DNA of 64,000 nucleotides from Natronoglomus mannanivorans (GCA_025517485.1 JAOPKB010000004.1:124001-188000), one strand, 5' to 3'; counted from the first letter of the stretch, positions 54,980-63,977 are shown. Program-made: numbers and translations. Notes: a model not told the origin generated them from the letters alone.

Positions 54980-55525
54980 ATGGCAGTACTCGAGACAGTC
55001 GTGCTCGCGTTCTGGGTGATGTTGCCCGCCTACGTCCCGAACAACGCGGCGGTGCTCGCCGGCGGCGGGAGACCGATCGACGGCGGCCGGACGTGGAACG
55101 GAAAGCGCGTCCTCGGGGACGGGAAGACCTGGCGGGGGACCGCCGTCGGAACTGCGGTGGGCGCAGCCCTCGCGCTCGGGCTCAACGCGGTCGCGGGCGA
55201 CGTGGGCAGTGCGCTCAGCGTCGATCTCCCGACGTTTCCGCTCGCGGTCGTCGTCGCGCTTCCGTTCGGCGCCATGCTCGGGGACATCACCGCCTCGTTT
55301 CTCAAACGCCGCACGGGTCGCGAACGCGGGGCCGCGTTCCCCGGCGTCGACCAGCTGGATTTCGTCGTCGTCTCCCTCTTGCTCGCCTTCCTCGTCGCAC
55401 CCGACTGGTTCCTCGAGACCTTCACGCTGGGCGTGATCGCCGTCATCGTGATCATCACGCCGGTTCTCCACGTCGGGACGAATATGATCGCCTACCAGCT
55501 GGGGCTCAAGGACGAGCCCTGGTAG
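54980..55525 (+). CDS. carS: CDP-2,3-bis-(O-geranylgeranyl)-sn-glycerol synthase
   Basis: The 181-residue integral membrane enzyme (about five transmembrane helices) activates the archaeal ether lipid core digeranylgeranylglyceryl phosphate with CTP. Motifs of the CarS/DUF46 family are WVMLPAYVPNNAAVLAGGGRPIDGGR near 13-38, KRVLGDGKTWRGTAVGTAVG near 43-62, LPFGAMLGDITASFLKRRTGRERGAAFPGVDQLDF near 97-131. The tail is MIAYQLGLKDEPW. The ATG at 54980 is used. It is the only lipid-pathway gene in the window. Confidence 0.9.
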   Translation: MAVLETVVLAFWVMLPAYVPNNAAVLAGGGRPIDGGRTWNGKRVLGDGKTWRGTAVGTAVGAALALGLNAVAGDVGSALSVDLPTFPLAVVVALPFGAMLGDITASFLKRRTGRERGAAFPGVDQLDFVVVSLLLAFLVAPDWFLETFTLGVIAVIVIITPVLHVGTNMIAYQLGLKDEPW

Positions 55526-55628
55526 GTCGATCGAGAGCGAGGGTAGAGGTGGGAACGAAAACGAGAACGAGAGCGCGAGGCGAGAACGAGTCGGAACGCC
55601 GGGTTCGACAGGCCGGTTCTACAGCGAT

Positions 55629-56333
55629 CTACACCAGAAGCGACAGCACCAGTGCACTCGCCAGCACGAACGCCGGCACGTCGAGTCGCGAAAACGAGAG
55701 GTGCGGGAGCGTCGGGTTCCACGAGAAACATCGCGCCTGCATCGCGAGCGCGAGCCGATCCGCACGGGTAAACGCCCGCGACAGCCCGAGGATCCCGATC
55801 GTGCTCGCTCGCTCGAGCGCCGACCGTTCGGTCCCCAGCCGTGCGGCCATCGCATCGCGGATCGTCCGCAGATCGCGCTGAAGAACCGGGAGGAACCGGA
55901 AGACGAGCGCAACACCAGTGCTGAGCAGCCGACCCGGTTTCCCCGGAATCGTTCGCTGGATCGCGGCTCTCGAGTCGCGGATCGGGGTCGAGCGGACGTA
56001 CGCGGCGCTCACGAGGAGGACGAGCAGCGCGCGGTAGCTCGCCAGCGCGGGCCCGACTCCATCGCTCGGCTCGACCCACGGCGATCCCAGCGAGACCATC
56101 GTGACGAGCGGCCCGGCGGCGAGCACGACGAGCGCGAAGCGATAGGCCCACAGCGTTCGCCACAGGGGGACGCGCGTCGTGACGAGAATCGCGCCGGCCA
56201 GGAGAGTAGACGCGACCAGCCCTGCCGGCGTCGTGTGTGCGAGCGCGGCGATCGCGAACCCGATCTGGACGGCGAGCTTCGAGCGCGGGTCGAGTCGGTG
56301 GGCGAGCGTGTCGTCGGGTTCGTAGGTCAGCAT
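55629..56333 (-). CDS. ECF transporter T component (energy-coupling transmembrane subunit)
   Basis: The 234-residue membrane protein has about five or six transmembrane segments. It begins MLTYEPDDTLAHRLDPRSKLAVQIGFAIAAL, the EcfT/BioN/CbiQ start (LDPRxKL). A late AMQARCFSWNPTLPHLSF segment carries one of the alanine-arginine coupling motifs (AMQAR). It joins the ATPase to the BioY substrate-binding subunit. The gene is third in the bioY-ecfA-ecfT run, 53 bp after ecfA. Confidence 0.84.
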   Translation of the reverse strand: MLTYEPDDTLAHRLDPRSKLAVQIGFAIAALAHTTPAGLVASTLLAGAILVTTRVPLWRTLWAYRFALVVLAAGPLVTMVSLGSPWVEPSDGVGPALASYRALLVLLVSAAYVRSTPIRDSRAAIQRTIPGKPGRLLSTGVALVFRFLPVLQRDLRTIRDAMAARLGTERSALERASTIGILGLSRAFTRADRLALAMQARCFSWNPTLPHLSFSRLDVPAFVLASALVLSLLV

Positions 56334-56386
56334 ATCGGTGTCAATATCTGTGTCGTGGTCGCTCCCGTTCGTGCTCTCTCACGGTC

Positions 56387-57115
56387 TCACCGCTCACCTG
56401 TGTCACACGCTTTCAGTTTTGGGACACGGATACCGAACGACTCGAGGCCTTCGAGCGCTCGCTCCGGCGGCGCGTCGACCGCGACGTGCCCGTCTCGCAT
56501 CGCGATCACGCGGTCGGCGAGTCCGACGACGTCCCGGAGGTCGTGGGTCGCGACGACGATGCCGGTTCCCGACCGGGAGAGGGCCTCGAGTCGTTCGAGG
56601 ACGGACCGTCGGGCGGGGTCGTCGAGCCCGGTGAACGGTTCGTCGAGGACGAGGTGCGTGGGTTCCATGGCCAGCGCGCCGGCGATGGCGACCCGCGACT
56701 GCTCGCCGCCCGACAGTGTATCGATCCGCTCCCCGTCCCGACCGGATAGGTTCACCGCCTCGAGGGCGGCGTCGACCCGTCGTTCGATCTCCTCGCGTGC
56801 CAGCCCGAGGTTCTCGGGGCCGAAGGCGACGTCGGCGCCGACGGTCGCGGCGACGAACTGATCGCGGGGGTGCTGGAACACCATTCCGACGCTCGAGCGG
56901 GCGGCGATAGGGTGTTCAGCGACGGAGCGGCCGTCGACCAGCACCGTTCCCGAGTCCGGCTCGATGAGGCCGTTGCAGTGGCGCAACAGCGTCGTCTTTC
57001 CGCTGCCGTTGGCGCCCGCGAGGACGACGAACTCGCCGTCCGCCAGCGTCAGGGAGACGTCCTCGAGGACGGGGACGTCGTCGAATCCGTACGTGACGCT
57101 ATCGAACTCGATCAC
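56387..57115 (-). CDS. ECF transporter ATPase (energy-coupling factor A component)
   Basis: The 242-residue ABC ATPase carries Walker A GANGSGKTTLLRHCNGL near residue 33, the Q-loop FQHPRDQFVAATVGADVAFGPENLG near 79, signature LSGGEQSRVAIAGAL near 134, and Walker B HLVLDEPFTGLD near 153 with the switch His in THDLRDV. The Q-loop and following helix are typical of ECF rather than other ABC importers. As the only ATPase of the set, it probably acts as a homodimer. It starts 6 bp after the bioY stop. Confidence 0.88.
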   Translation of the reverse strand: MIEFDSVTYGFDDVPVLEDVSLTLADGEFVVLAGANGSGKTTLLRHCNGLIEPDSGTVLVDGRSVAEHPIAARSSVGMVFQHPRDQFVAATVGADVAFGPENLGLAREEIERRVDAALEAVNLSGRDGERIDTLSGGEQSRVAIAGALAMEPTHLVLDEPFTGLDDPARRSVLERLEALSRSGTGIVVATHDLRDVVGLADRVIAMRDGHVAVDAPPERALEGLESFGIRVPKLKACDTGER

Positions 57116-57121
57116 GGACGA

Positions 57122-57712
57122 TCACACCGTGTCGATCGTTCCCGACCGGACGATGACGACCGCGGCGGCCAGCTTGAGGAGGTCGGCGGGAACAAACGGG
57201 ATCGCGACGGTGACGGCCGCCTCGGAGAGGCTCGTCCCGATGAGCCAGGCGAACCAACTCGTGCCGCCGGCGTAGATGAGGATCAGTCCGGCGGTAAGGC
57301 CGACGACGACGATCGGGAGCGGGACGTCGGCGGGATCGCGGAGCGTGAGTCCGCGGTGGACGACGAGCCCGACGACCAGTGCGCCGATCGGGAACGCCCA
57401 GAGGAAGCCCGCGGTCGGTTCCGAGAGCAGGACGCCGGGTCCGCCGGTCATGTTGGAAAACACCGGTGCACCGGCTGCGCCGGCGGCCAGATACAGGACG
57501 ATCGAAGCCCCTCCCCAGAGCGGCCCGAGATACAGTCCGGCGAGGAAGACGACCAGAACCTGAAGCGTCACCGGCGCCGGTGACAACGGGTACGGGATCG
57601 TTACGAGCGCGGCAGCGCCCATCAGTGCTGCAAGCAGTGCAGCGCGGGCGAACTGACGGACGACGGTGCCGTCGACGAGATCGACCGATTCGTGTTCGTT
57701 CTCCGTGTTCAT
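57122..57712 (-). CDS. bioY: Biotin transporter substrate-binding component BioY
   Basis: The 196-residue protein has six transmembrane segments and BioY motifs: ALMGAAALVTIPYPLSPAPVTLQVLVVFLAGLYLGPLWGG near 27-68, YLAAGAAGAPVFSNMTGGPGVLLSEPTAGFLWAFPIGA near 74-110, and FVPADLLKLAAAVVIVR at the end. It is the S-unit for biotin with the downstream EcfA and EcfT. The ATG at 57712 is used; a GTG at 57736 lies inside the operator and is unlikely. A BirA-type palindrome 13-45 bp upstream supports biotin control. Confidence 0.9.
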   Translation of the reverse strand: MNTENEHESVDLVDGTVVRQFARAALLAALMGAAALVTIPYPLSPAPVTLQVLVVFLAGLYLGPLWGGASIVLYLAAGAAGAPVFSNMTGGPGVLLSEPTAGFLWAFPIGALVVGLVVHRGLTLRDPADVPLPIVVVGLTAGLILIYAGGTSWFAWLIGTSLSEAAVTVAIPFVPADLLKLAAAVVIVRSGTIDTV

Positions 57713-57724
57713 ACGACGACCTGT

Positions 57725-57757
57725 TTCGTAAACCACGATGAACCTTCGGTTTACGAA
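57725..57757 (-). promoter_or_regulatory. BirA-type biotin operator upstream of bioY
   Basis: A perfect 10-bp inverted repeat, TTCGTAAACC-N13-GGTTTACGAA, lies 13-45 bp before the bioY ATG. Its core GTAAACC/GGTTTAC matches the published BirA consensus TTGTAAACC-N(14-16)-GGTTTACAA, which is known to extend to archaea. An additional base (C/G) splits the outer TT/AA pair. The element would overlap the promoter of bioY-ecfA-ecfT, consistent with repression when biotin is plentiful. Confidence 0.75.
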
Positions 57758-57938
57758 CGAGGTCGAGACGACGACCCGTCCACACTGACCTCGAGTCGAA
57801 CGGATCTAAGACCTCACTTCCTGTCAGTTCGTGTGGCAGTCGACGGCGAGTCGATCAGTGTCTCGAGAACGTGTCTCGAGACCGGGTACGGCGACGTACG
57901 ATCGAGAACTGAGAGTGTGTCTGATGTGCTGTCTGTCC

Positions 57939-57953
57939 ATAATCAGTGATTAT
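57939..57953 (+). promoter_or_regulatory. Perfect 15-bp palindrome upstream of the glutamine-repeat gene
   Basis: ATAATCA-G-TGATTAT is an uninterrupted palindrome with one central base. It lies 32-46 bp before a CTTATGG TATA-like element (57985-57991), where archaeal activators often bind. No matching regulator is encoded nearby. Confidence 0.45.
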
Positions 57954-58121
57954 CTCTGTTTTTCTAACCGAAACGACCGACTCACCTTATGGACCGAATC
58001 GACGCGGCTCACGTGAACGAATGGTACCGGTCAGCTTTCGATTCGGATGGCGACGGACTCTGGTGGGATCGACACGAACGATATCGCGACGGAGACGAGG
58101 ATCAGGACGAGGACGATCGCG

Positions 58122-61100
58122 ATGAACCGGAGCGCAGCCCTTCTCACGACGCTCGTCGCCGTCGGGATGATCTCGAGTATCGTCGCCTTCCCGCTGCTGT
58201 CGGGTGGGGGACTCGGCGCCCTCGGGAGCGACGACGGCGATGGGGACGATGTGCTCGAAAGCGAGGTCGAAGGCGAGGGTGTCGCGTCAGCTTCCACGTC
58301 GGCGGACGCGTCAGCATCAGACGACCTCGACCTCGGGCTCGTCCAACTCGAGTCGACCTCGAGCAACCCGGCGGCGTCGCTGTCTCAAGAACACGAAGAC
58401 GCGGTCGAACAGGGCGTCGACGAGGGGATCGAACTCGTCCAGTCCCAGGGCGTCGACGTGAGCCAAGAACAGCGCACAGCGGCCGTCGAGGGGGCTCTCG
58501 AGAGCGTCGCCCAGCACCAGGAGGCGGAGGTCGAACAGGTCCAGTCGGCGGTCAAGGGTGCAACCCACGGCACGCTCGTCCAGGAACAGGACGTCAACGT
58601 CTCGCAGGTGCAGGCCGCCGTCGGCGGTGCCTCCGGTGGGGCACTGACTCAGCACCAGAGCGCCAACGCGACCCAGATGCAGAGCGCGTCGTGGGGCGCG
58701 AGCCACGGTGCGATCGCCCAGACACAGAAACAGCAGGTAACTGTCGAGCAGGTCCAGATGGCGAGCCACGGGGCCGCCGCAGGTGCCGCCCACGAGGCGG
58801 CCGCCAAGGAGACGAAGAAGGTCGGCAAGACTCAGGAGGCTGCACAGGGTGCGGCCTACGGAGCCATCGAACAGTACCAGAAGATCTCGGTCGAACAGCG
58901 CCAGCGGATCACGATCGAGCACGTCCAGCACGCGGCGGCCGGGGCCGCCGCCGGTGCGCTCGACGGCGCGACTCTCGAGCAAGACCAACGCGTCGAGGTC
59001 GAACAGGAACAGCGCGTCGAGATCGAGCAGTACCAGCGAGTGACGATCAAACAGACTCAGAAAGCGGCGATGGGTGCCGCCGGCGGGGCGCTCGACCAGC
59101 GCCAGGAGGTGACCGTCGAGCAGACGCAGGCGGCCGCCCGCGGCGGCGGCAAGGGTTCGTTGGTGCAGCTCCAGCGGATCTCGATCACGCAGATTCAGAA
59201 GATCACGATCACGCAGATTCAGGAGGCCTCCTTCGGCGCGGCGAAGGGGTCGATCTATCAGAGTCAGGAGGCGACGGTCGAGCAGATTCAGGCTGCCGCT
59301 GAAGGGAGCGCAGGCGGCGTGCTCGTCCAGACGCAGGAGGTCTCGGTCGTCCAGACCCAGTCCGCGGCCGTCGGCGCGGCGAAGGGGGCTGTCGGAATGG
59401 CAGTCCAAGAGCAGGTCGTCGAGGTCGAACAGATTCAGGCGGCCGCCCGCGGTGCCGGTGAGGGGTCGGTGACCCAGATTCAGGTCGTCAACGTCGTCCA
59501 GGTACAGGTGCTCGCGGAGGGTGCCGCACGGGGCTCGCTCTCCCAGCACCAGACCGCGTCGGTGACCCAGATCCAGTCGGCGGCGAAGGGCTCCTCGCAG
59601 GCAACCGCGAAACAGGTCCAGCACCAGCGGATCAGTGTCACGCAGCTCCAGCAACTCTCCGAGGCGACCGCGACCGACACGACGGTCTACGTGGTCGAAC
59701 AGGAGATCGACGACGAGGCGGAGATCGATGCCTACGCGGACGAGGACGCCGCGGAGAAAGCTCAGGAAACCGAGGAGCGAGAGGGCGAAGCGACGGTGGC
59801 GCTCAGCGAGCAGACGAGCGACGGCGACACCGTCGTCGTCGACGCGGCCGATCTCTCCGAGGGCGGCTTCGTCGCGGTCTACGATTCGGGCGTCCTCGAA
59901 GGGGAGCCCCTCGAGAGCGTCCGCGGCGTCTCGGCGTACCTCGAGCCCGGCGAGCACGAAGACGTCGAGATCGAACTCGACGAACCGCTCGCGGAGAACG
60001 CGACGCTGGTCGCGATGGCACACTTCGATACGACCGGCGACGAGACGTTCCAGTACGTCGAGAGTGACGGCGCGGACGACGATCTGTACGTCGGCGAGGG
60101 CGGCGTGCCGGTTTTGGATAGTGCGCTGGTGACGCTCGAGGACGAGGACGAGGTCGAAGACGAACCGGAGCCGGAACCGGAACCCGAAGCGAACCTCTCC
60201 GTCACCGACCAGACCGGCGACGGAACTACACTGATGGTCGACGAAGCCAACGCCTCGGTCGACTACTATCTCGCCGCTGAATACGAGGACGAACGCGTCG
60301 AGAGCGAGACCTTCGACGCCGGCGAGACGATCGAGAACCACACGTTCGAACTCGAGCCGCCGATCGAGGAGAACACGACCGTCGACGTTTCGGTCGTCGC
60401 GGCCGGTGACGGCGTTGACGCCAACGATGACGAGGCCGGTGCGGAGCCCGAGGACGAGGCCGAGGAACTGGTGACGGAGTCGATCGAGTATACGCTCGAG
60501 GACGATCCGGAGCTCGAACCCGAAGGAACGCTGAACGTCTCCGATCAGGCGGGCAACGGAACCACGCTCACGGTTGACGAGGCCAACGCCTCGGTCAGTT
60601 ACGTCGTCGCGGCCGAATACGACGACGAACGCACCGAGAGCGAGGTCTTCGACGCCGGCGAGACGATCGAGAACCATACGCTCGAGCTCGAGCCGCCGAT
60701 CGAGGAGAACAGGACCGTCGAAGTGACGGTCGAAGCGGCCGACGGGGAGATTGCAGTCGACGGTGAGGCCGAAAACGGCGCGGATACCGACGGTGAGGAC
60801 GAAACGGACGCCGATCCACTGGCGAGCGAGACGATCGAGTACACGCTCGAGGTCGACGTCGAGACCGAACCGGCGACCGTGGTCTTCGAAGACCAGGAGT
60901 CCGACGGGACCGCCGTCACCGTCGAGTCCGTCGGCATTCCCGAGGGCGGCTTCGTCGCGATCTACGACGACAGCGTGCTCGAGGACGCGGAGACGGACGA
61001 CGTCGTCGTCGACGCCGATGCGACCGATGCGGTCCTCGGCGTCTCCGACTTCCTCGATCCGGACGCGGTCGACGTGGGCACCGAGGACGCGGAGGATGGC

Positions 61101-62708
61101 GAACACGAGAACGTCACCGTCGACCTCTTCGACGAGGAGAGCGTGCCGGGCGCCGAATTCGACGTAGAGGAACTCGAGGACGGTGAACACACGCTCGTCG
61201 CGGTCGTCCACGAGGAGACGACCGGAAACGACGTGTTCGAGTTCGTCGAGAGCGAGGGCACGGCGGACGAGCCGTCTCTCGCCGACGACGAACCGGTCGC
61301 CGACGACGCCGTGGTGACCGTCGAACCGGAGCCGCCGGCGGAACCCGCCGTCGAGTTTCTCAACTGCACGGCCGCGGAGATAACCGGTGACGTGAGTCAG
61401 GTGCGGTACACGCAGGACTTCTACGCGCCGGAAGGCTTCGGCAACGTCGTCTCGGTCCCCCAGATCCCGTGGGACGAGTTCGCCGACGGCGAGAACGCGA
61501 CGATCCTCCAGATCGGAGCGGAGAACGACGCCTGGGAACGCGACGACGGGACGCGCGTCGTCCAGATCGCCGAGCAAGGCTCCTTCGGTGAGACCGACGC
61601 CGGCACCCAGTCGATCCTGCAGGGCGTCGAGTTCGAGGACGAGGACGGGCTGTTCGGCGAGACCCACACCAATCCCGACGGCGCGGAGTGCATCGATCAG
61701 GTCCGACCCGAACTCCCCGATCTCTCCGTCGTGGACGCGGTCCCCGTCGACGGTGAGGACGAAGACGGGATCGAGGTGACCTTCGGCTACGAGAACCCCA
61801 ACGACGCACCGGTCTTCGTCTCGAGCGCGTTCGTCGAGGGGACGACCGCCGACCAGCCACCCGACGAACTCGAGGTCGGCGAAGAGACGTTCACCGTCGA
61901 CTGGACGCCCGAGTCCGACGACGAGCAGCTCGTCTGGGAGGTCGGCCTCGAGGACCACGGCTACGACGAGCCGATCTCGGTCGCGACCGACACTGCAGGC
62001 GAGATCGCGCCGACCGAACCGGCCGAGTTCACCGTCGACATCACGGGAACGAACTCGCCAGTCGAAGAGGGTGAAACCCTCGAGGTCAGCGCGAATCTCG
62101 AGAACGTCGGCGGCGACGGCGATTCCCAGGAGATCACGCTCGCACTCGACGGCACCGTCGTCGACGGGACACAGGTAAGTCTCGAGCCCGGGGAAAGCGA
62201 GTCGCTGACGCTGGTCGACGAAACGAGCGAGGGTGACGCCGGTGAGTACACCGCCGAGATCGCCAGCGAGAACGATAGCGACGGGACGCAGGTGACGATC
62301 GAAGAAGCCGCCGAACCGGCGTTCTTCGCCGTCACCGACGTCTCGGCACCGGAGAGCGCCGAACCTGGCGAGGAGATTTCAGTCACGGCGACGATCGAGA
62401 ACGAGGGCGACCTCGAGGACACGACATCGGTGTCACACTTCGTCGACGGCGCGCTCGCCCAGTCGACCGACGTGACGCTGGCCGGCGACGAGGCGGTGCA
62501 GGTGACGTTCAGTGCGGTGATTCCGGAGGGGGCGACGGGATCGTCGACGCAGACGGTCGAGACCGAAGACGAGAGTGCGACGGCGACGGTATCGATCCTC
62601 GAACCGGACCCGGAGACACCGACGCCGGCGGATACTCCTGAACCCGAGACACCCGATCAGAATTCCGGCGAGGAGCAACCTGCTGAGGAAGCTAACGGTG
62701 CAGCATAG
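58122..62708 (+). CDS. Very large secreted glutamine-repeat (V-x-Q-x-Q) surface protein with DUF7282-like and CARDB-like domains
   Basis: The 1,528-residue protein starts MNRSAALLTTLVAVGMISSIVAFPLL, a signal peptide or anchor. An acidic linker leads to about 15 imperfect repeats (residues 130-519) of the type VEQ-x-Q-x-A-A-x-G-A-A-x-G-A-L-x-Q-x-Q, suggesting a beta-solenoid or amyloid-like stack with glutamine ladders. Two DUF7282-like domains follow (about 555-673 and 918-1069) around two tandem 100-residue repeats (about 690-910). Then come a domain of unknown type and two CARDB-like Ig domains (about 1300-1490). N-glycosylation sequons (NAT, NHT, NTT) are frequent. The Thr/Pro-rich tail lacks the PGF-CTERM anchor, so retention is unclear. 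The ATG at 58122 is chosen; one at 58047 is possible. Confidence 0.8.
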   Translation: MNRSAALLTTLVAVGMISSIVAFPLLSGGGLGALGSDDGDGDDVLESEVEGEGVASASTSADASASDDLDLGLVQLESTSSNPAASLSQEHEDAVEQGVDEGIELVQSQGVDVSQEQRTAAVEGALESVAQHQEAEVEQVQSAVKGATHGTLVQEQDVNVSQVQAAVGGASGGALTQHQSANATQMQSASWGASHGAIAQTQKQQVTVEQVQMASHGAAAGAAHEAAAKETKKVGKTQEAAQGAAYGAIEQYQKISVEQRQRITIEHVQHAAAGAAAGALDGATLEQDQRVEVEQEQRVEIEQYQRVTIKQTQKAAMGAAGGALDQRQEVTVEQTQAAARGGGKGSLVQLQRISITQIQKITITQIQEASFGAAKGSIYQSQEATVEQIQAAAEGSAGGVLVQTQEVSVVQTQSAAVGAAKGAVGMAVQEQVVEVEQIQAAARGAGEGSVTQIQVVNVVQVQVLAEGAARGSLSQHQTASVTQIQSAAKGSSQATAKQVQHQRISVTQLQQLSEATATDTTVYVVEQEIDDEAEIDAYADEDAAEKAQETEEREGEATVALSEQTSDGDTVVVDAADLSEGGFVAVYDSGVLEGEPLESVRGVSAYLEPGEHEDVEIELDEPLAENATLVAMAHFDTTGDETFQYVESDGADDDLYVGEGGVPVLDSALVTLEDEDEVEDEPEPEPEPEANLSVTDQTGDGTTLMVDEANASVDYYLAAEYEDERVESETFDAGETIENHTFELEPPIEENTTVDVSVVAAGDGVDANDDEAGAEPEDEAEELVTESIEYTLEDDPELEPEGTLNVSDQAGNGTTLTVDEANASVSYVVAAEYDDERTESEVFDAGETIENHTLELEPPIEENRTVEVTVEAADGEIAVDGEAENGADTDGEDETDADPLASETIEYTLEVDVETEPATVVFEDQESDGTAVTVESVGIPEGGFVAIYDDSVLEDAETDDVVVDADATDAVLGVSDFLDPDAVDVGTEDAEDGEHENVTVDLFDEESVPGAEFDVEELEDGEHTLVAVVHEETTGNDVFEFVESEGTADEPSLADDEPVADDAVVTVEPEPPAEPAVEFLNCTAAEITGDVSQVRYTQDFYAPEGFGNVVSVPQIPWDEFADGENATILQIGAENDAWERDDGTRVVQIAEQGSFGETDAGTQSILQGVEFEDEDGLFGETHTNPDGAECIDQVRPELPDLSVVDAVPVDGEDEDGIEVTFGYENPNDAPVFVSSAFVEGTTADQPPDELEVGEETFTVDWTPESDDEQLVWEVGLEDHGYDEPISVATDTAGEIAPTEPAEFTVDITGTNSPVEEGETLEVSANLENVGGDGDSQEITLALDGTVVDGTQVSLEPGESESLTLVDETSEGDAGEYTAEIASENDSDGTQVTIEEAAEPAFFAVTDVSAPESAEPGEEISVTATIENEGDLEDTTSVSHFVDGALAQSTDVTLAGDEAVQVTFSAVIPEGATGSSTQTVETEDESATATVSILEPDPETPTPADTPEPETPDQNSGEEQPAEEANGAA

Positions 62709-62977
62709 CTCGAGTCTTTCGAGTCCACGTTTGTCCGTCCGATCGTGACCGTCTAAGTGGACGAACGCACGGTTCGAGCCGGTCACTGTCTTTCGGTGTC
62801 CGGCCAGACCGGTGGGGTCCTGCGGACGATTCGTGACTCGAGGGACGGATTTTGCCTCGAGTGTTCTCGTCTGGTCGATACGGACACAAAAACGAGCGAA
62901 TCAGAAGACGAGCGAGGTCGTCGTTGTCTGTCTGAACGCTGATTCGAGAACCCTGTTGTCGGATCTCGGACCGCCGA

Positions 62978-63271
62978 TCAGTGCTGGTGACCGGTCGCCT
63001 CGCCGAAGGTCACGCCGAAGCGCTCTTCGAACTGGTCCATGATTTCTGCTTCTGCGTCCTCGACGTCGCCTTCGACTCCTTCGCCGTGGTGGACGAGGTG
63101 GTGTGCACGGCTCGCGAAGGAGAGAAGCGTGATGTCACCGACGGCTTCGGTCGGTGACTGATCGCCTTCCGAGAGGAGTTCGATCAGCGACGCCGGGATG
63201 GTAACGTCGTCGGTGTCGCCGGTCTCCGATTCGATGGTGAACGTGATCGTCTCGACGGAGTCGTCTGCCAT
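62978..63271 (-). CDS. Small conserved haloarchaeal protein (His-rich, acidic)
   Basis: The 97-residue protein begins MADDSVETITFTIESETGDTDDVTIPASLIELLSEGDQSP, a beta-rich acidic N-terminus, then a helical ITLLSFASRAHHLVHHGEGVEGDVEDAEAEIMDQFEERFGVTFGEATGHQH. Its histidines (HHLVHH and the terminal HQH) could bind metal. I recall similar proteins across haloarchaea, but the family number and function are uncertain. The ATG at 63271 is used since the upstream extension is not acidic. It is divergent from the 49-residue gene at 63402. Confidence 0.68.
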   Translation of the reverse strand: MADDSVETITFTIESETGDTDDVTIPASLIELLSEGDQSPTEAVGDITLLSFASRAHHLVHHGEGVEGDVEDAEAEIMDQFEERFGVTFGEATGHQH

Positions 63272-63401
63272 ACCCACATCTGGTCGGGTGACCCTAAAGG
63301 TGCTGTGACTTGTGTCGACGCAGTGAGCGAAGCCGTACACTCGGTGGCGACAGCTCTCCGACCCCCTGTCGTTTATGGCGATCCGGACCGAAGACGCAGG
63401 T

Positions 63402-63551
63402 ATGTCCACGGTCGAACTCGAACTCGAGGAAGAGACCGTCGAACGGCTCGACGCGCTCCGCGTCGACGACGAATCCTACGACGAGCTCGTTACTGAACTG
63501 ATCAACATCTACGAGGCCAGCGAGTATACGATGTTCCACGCCGGTGATTGA
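63402..63551 (+). CDS. 49-residue conserved haloarchaeal protein (DUF7557-like)
   Basis: The short ORF encodes STVELELEEETVERLDALRV, then DDESYDELVTELINIYEASE and a terminal YTMFHAGD. The pattern is a beta strand followed by two helices, as in ribbon-helix-helix or antitoxin-like proteins. It matches my memory of the family numbered DUF7557; the number is not certain. The strand residues VELELEEETVERLDAL resemble the first half of RHH regulators, so DNA binding or an antitoxin-like role is possible, though no toxin gene is adjacent. Confidence 0.68.
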   Translation: MSTVELELEEETVERLDALRVDDESYDELVTELINIYEASEYTMFHAGD

Positions 63552-63626
63552 GGATCGGTAGCGTCGTCGATTCGATCGTGGTCTCGATACCAGTTCTCGA
63601 GAACTCTCCAGTCCCGTGTTCCGCGC

Positions 63627-63977
63627 TCAACTCTCGGCGGCAGCCTCACGCACTGAATCCCAGCGACCGTTGGACTCGAGTTTTGCCTGTAGTTCCTCGG
63701 CGTACTCCCGTGTGAGGGTCTCGGCAGCCTCGCGTTCCTCGTCGTAGGAGCCACCGCCGCTGCCCATGCCGAGTGCGCCCTTGAGCGAGTCGACGATGCC
63801 GCCCGACCCCGACCCCGATCCGGCTCCCGACCCCTGGGTCTGGCCGCCCATCGCACCCACCTGCGAGCGGACGTTCTCGAGTTCGGGCAGTATCTGCTCG
63901 ATCTTCTCGGTGTTGGCGACGATGCGTGCGGCATCGGGGTCCTCGGGGTTCTCGATCTCGAACTCCGTGGCGGTCAT
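63627..63977 (-). CDS. DUF5790 family protein
   Basis: The 116-residue protein has the DUF5790 outline: TEFEIENPEDPDAARIVANTEKIEQILPELENVRSQVGAMGG, with a helical coiled-coil-like stretch. A Gly-Ser repeat linker follows (about residues 50-75), then an EEREAAETLTREYAEELQAKLESNGRWDSVREAA helix. Function is unknown. The Gly/Ser linker is coded by GC-rich short repeats. The start is the ATG at 63977, 23 bases from the window edge, so its upstream neighbour cannot be seen. Confidence 0.7.
   Translation of the reverse strand: MTATEFEIENPEDPDAARIVANTEKIEQILPELENVRSQVGAMGGQTQGSGAGSGSGSGGIVDSLKGALGMGSGGGSYDEEREAAETLTREYAEELQAKLESNGRWDSVREAAAES

Larger units (their letters stand above)
57713..58121. 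other. Divergent regulatory region between bioY and the glutamine-repeat protein gene
   Basis: This 409-bp gap holds the biotin operator (57725-57757), two copies of GTGTCTCGAGA near 57859-57882, a 15-bp perfect palindrome (57939-57953) and a CTTATGG TATA-like element near 57985-57991. No further gene is convincing; a frame open from 58047 would extend the large protein by 25 residues. Confidence 0.5.

Noticed and set aside
58317..61958. Open frame of 1,213 codons on the minus strand, antisense to the glutamine-repeat protein
   Set aside because: Long antisense frames are expected opposite high-GC genes rich in GAC/GAG/GTC codons. Its leucine/arginine/aspartate composition mirrors the sense strand, and it contains no domain or signal.
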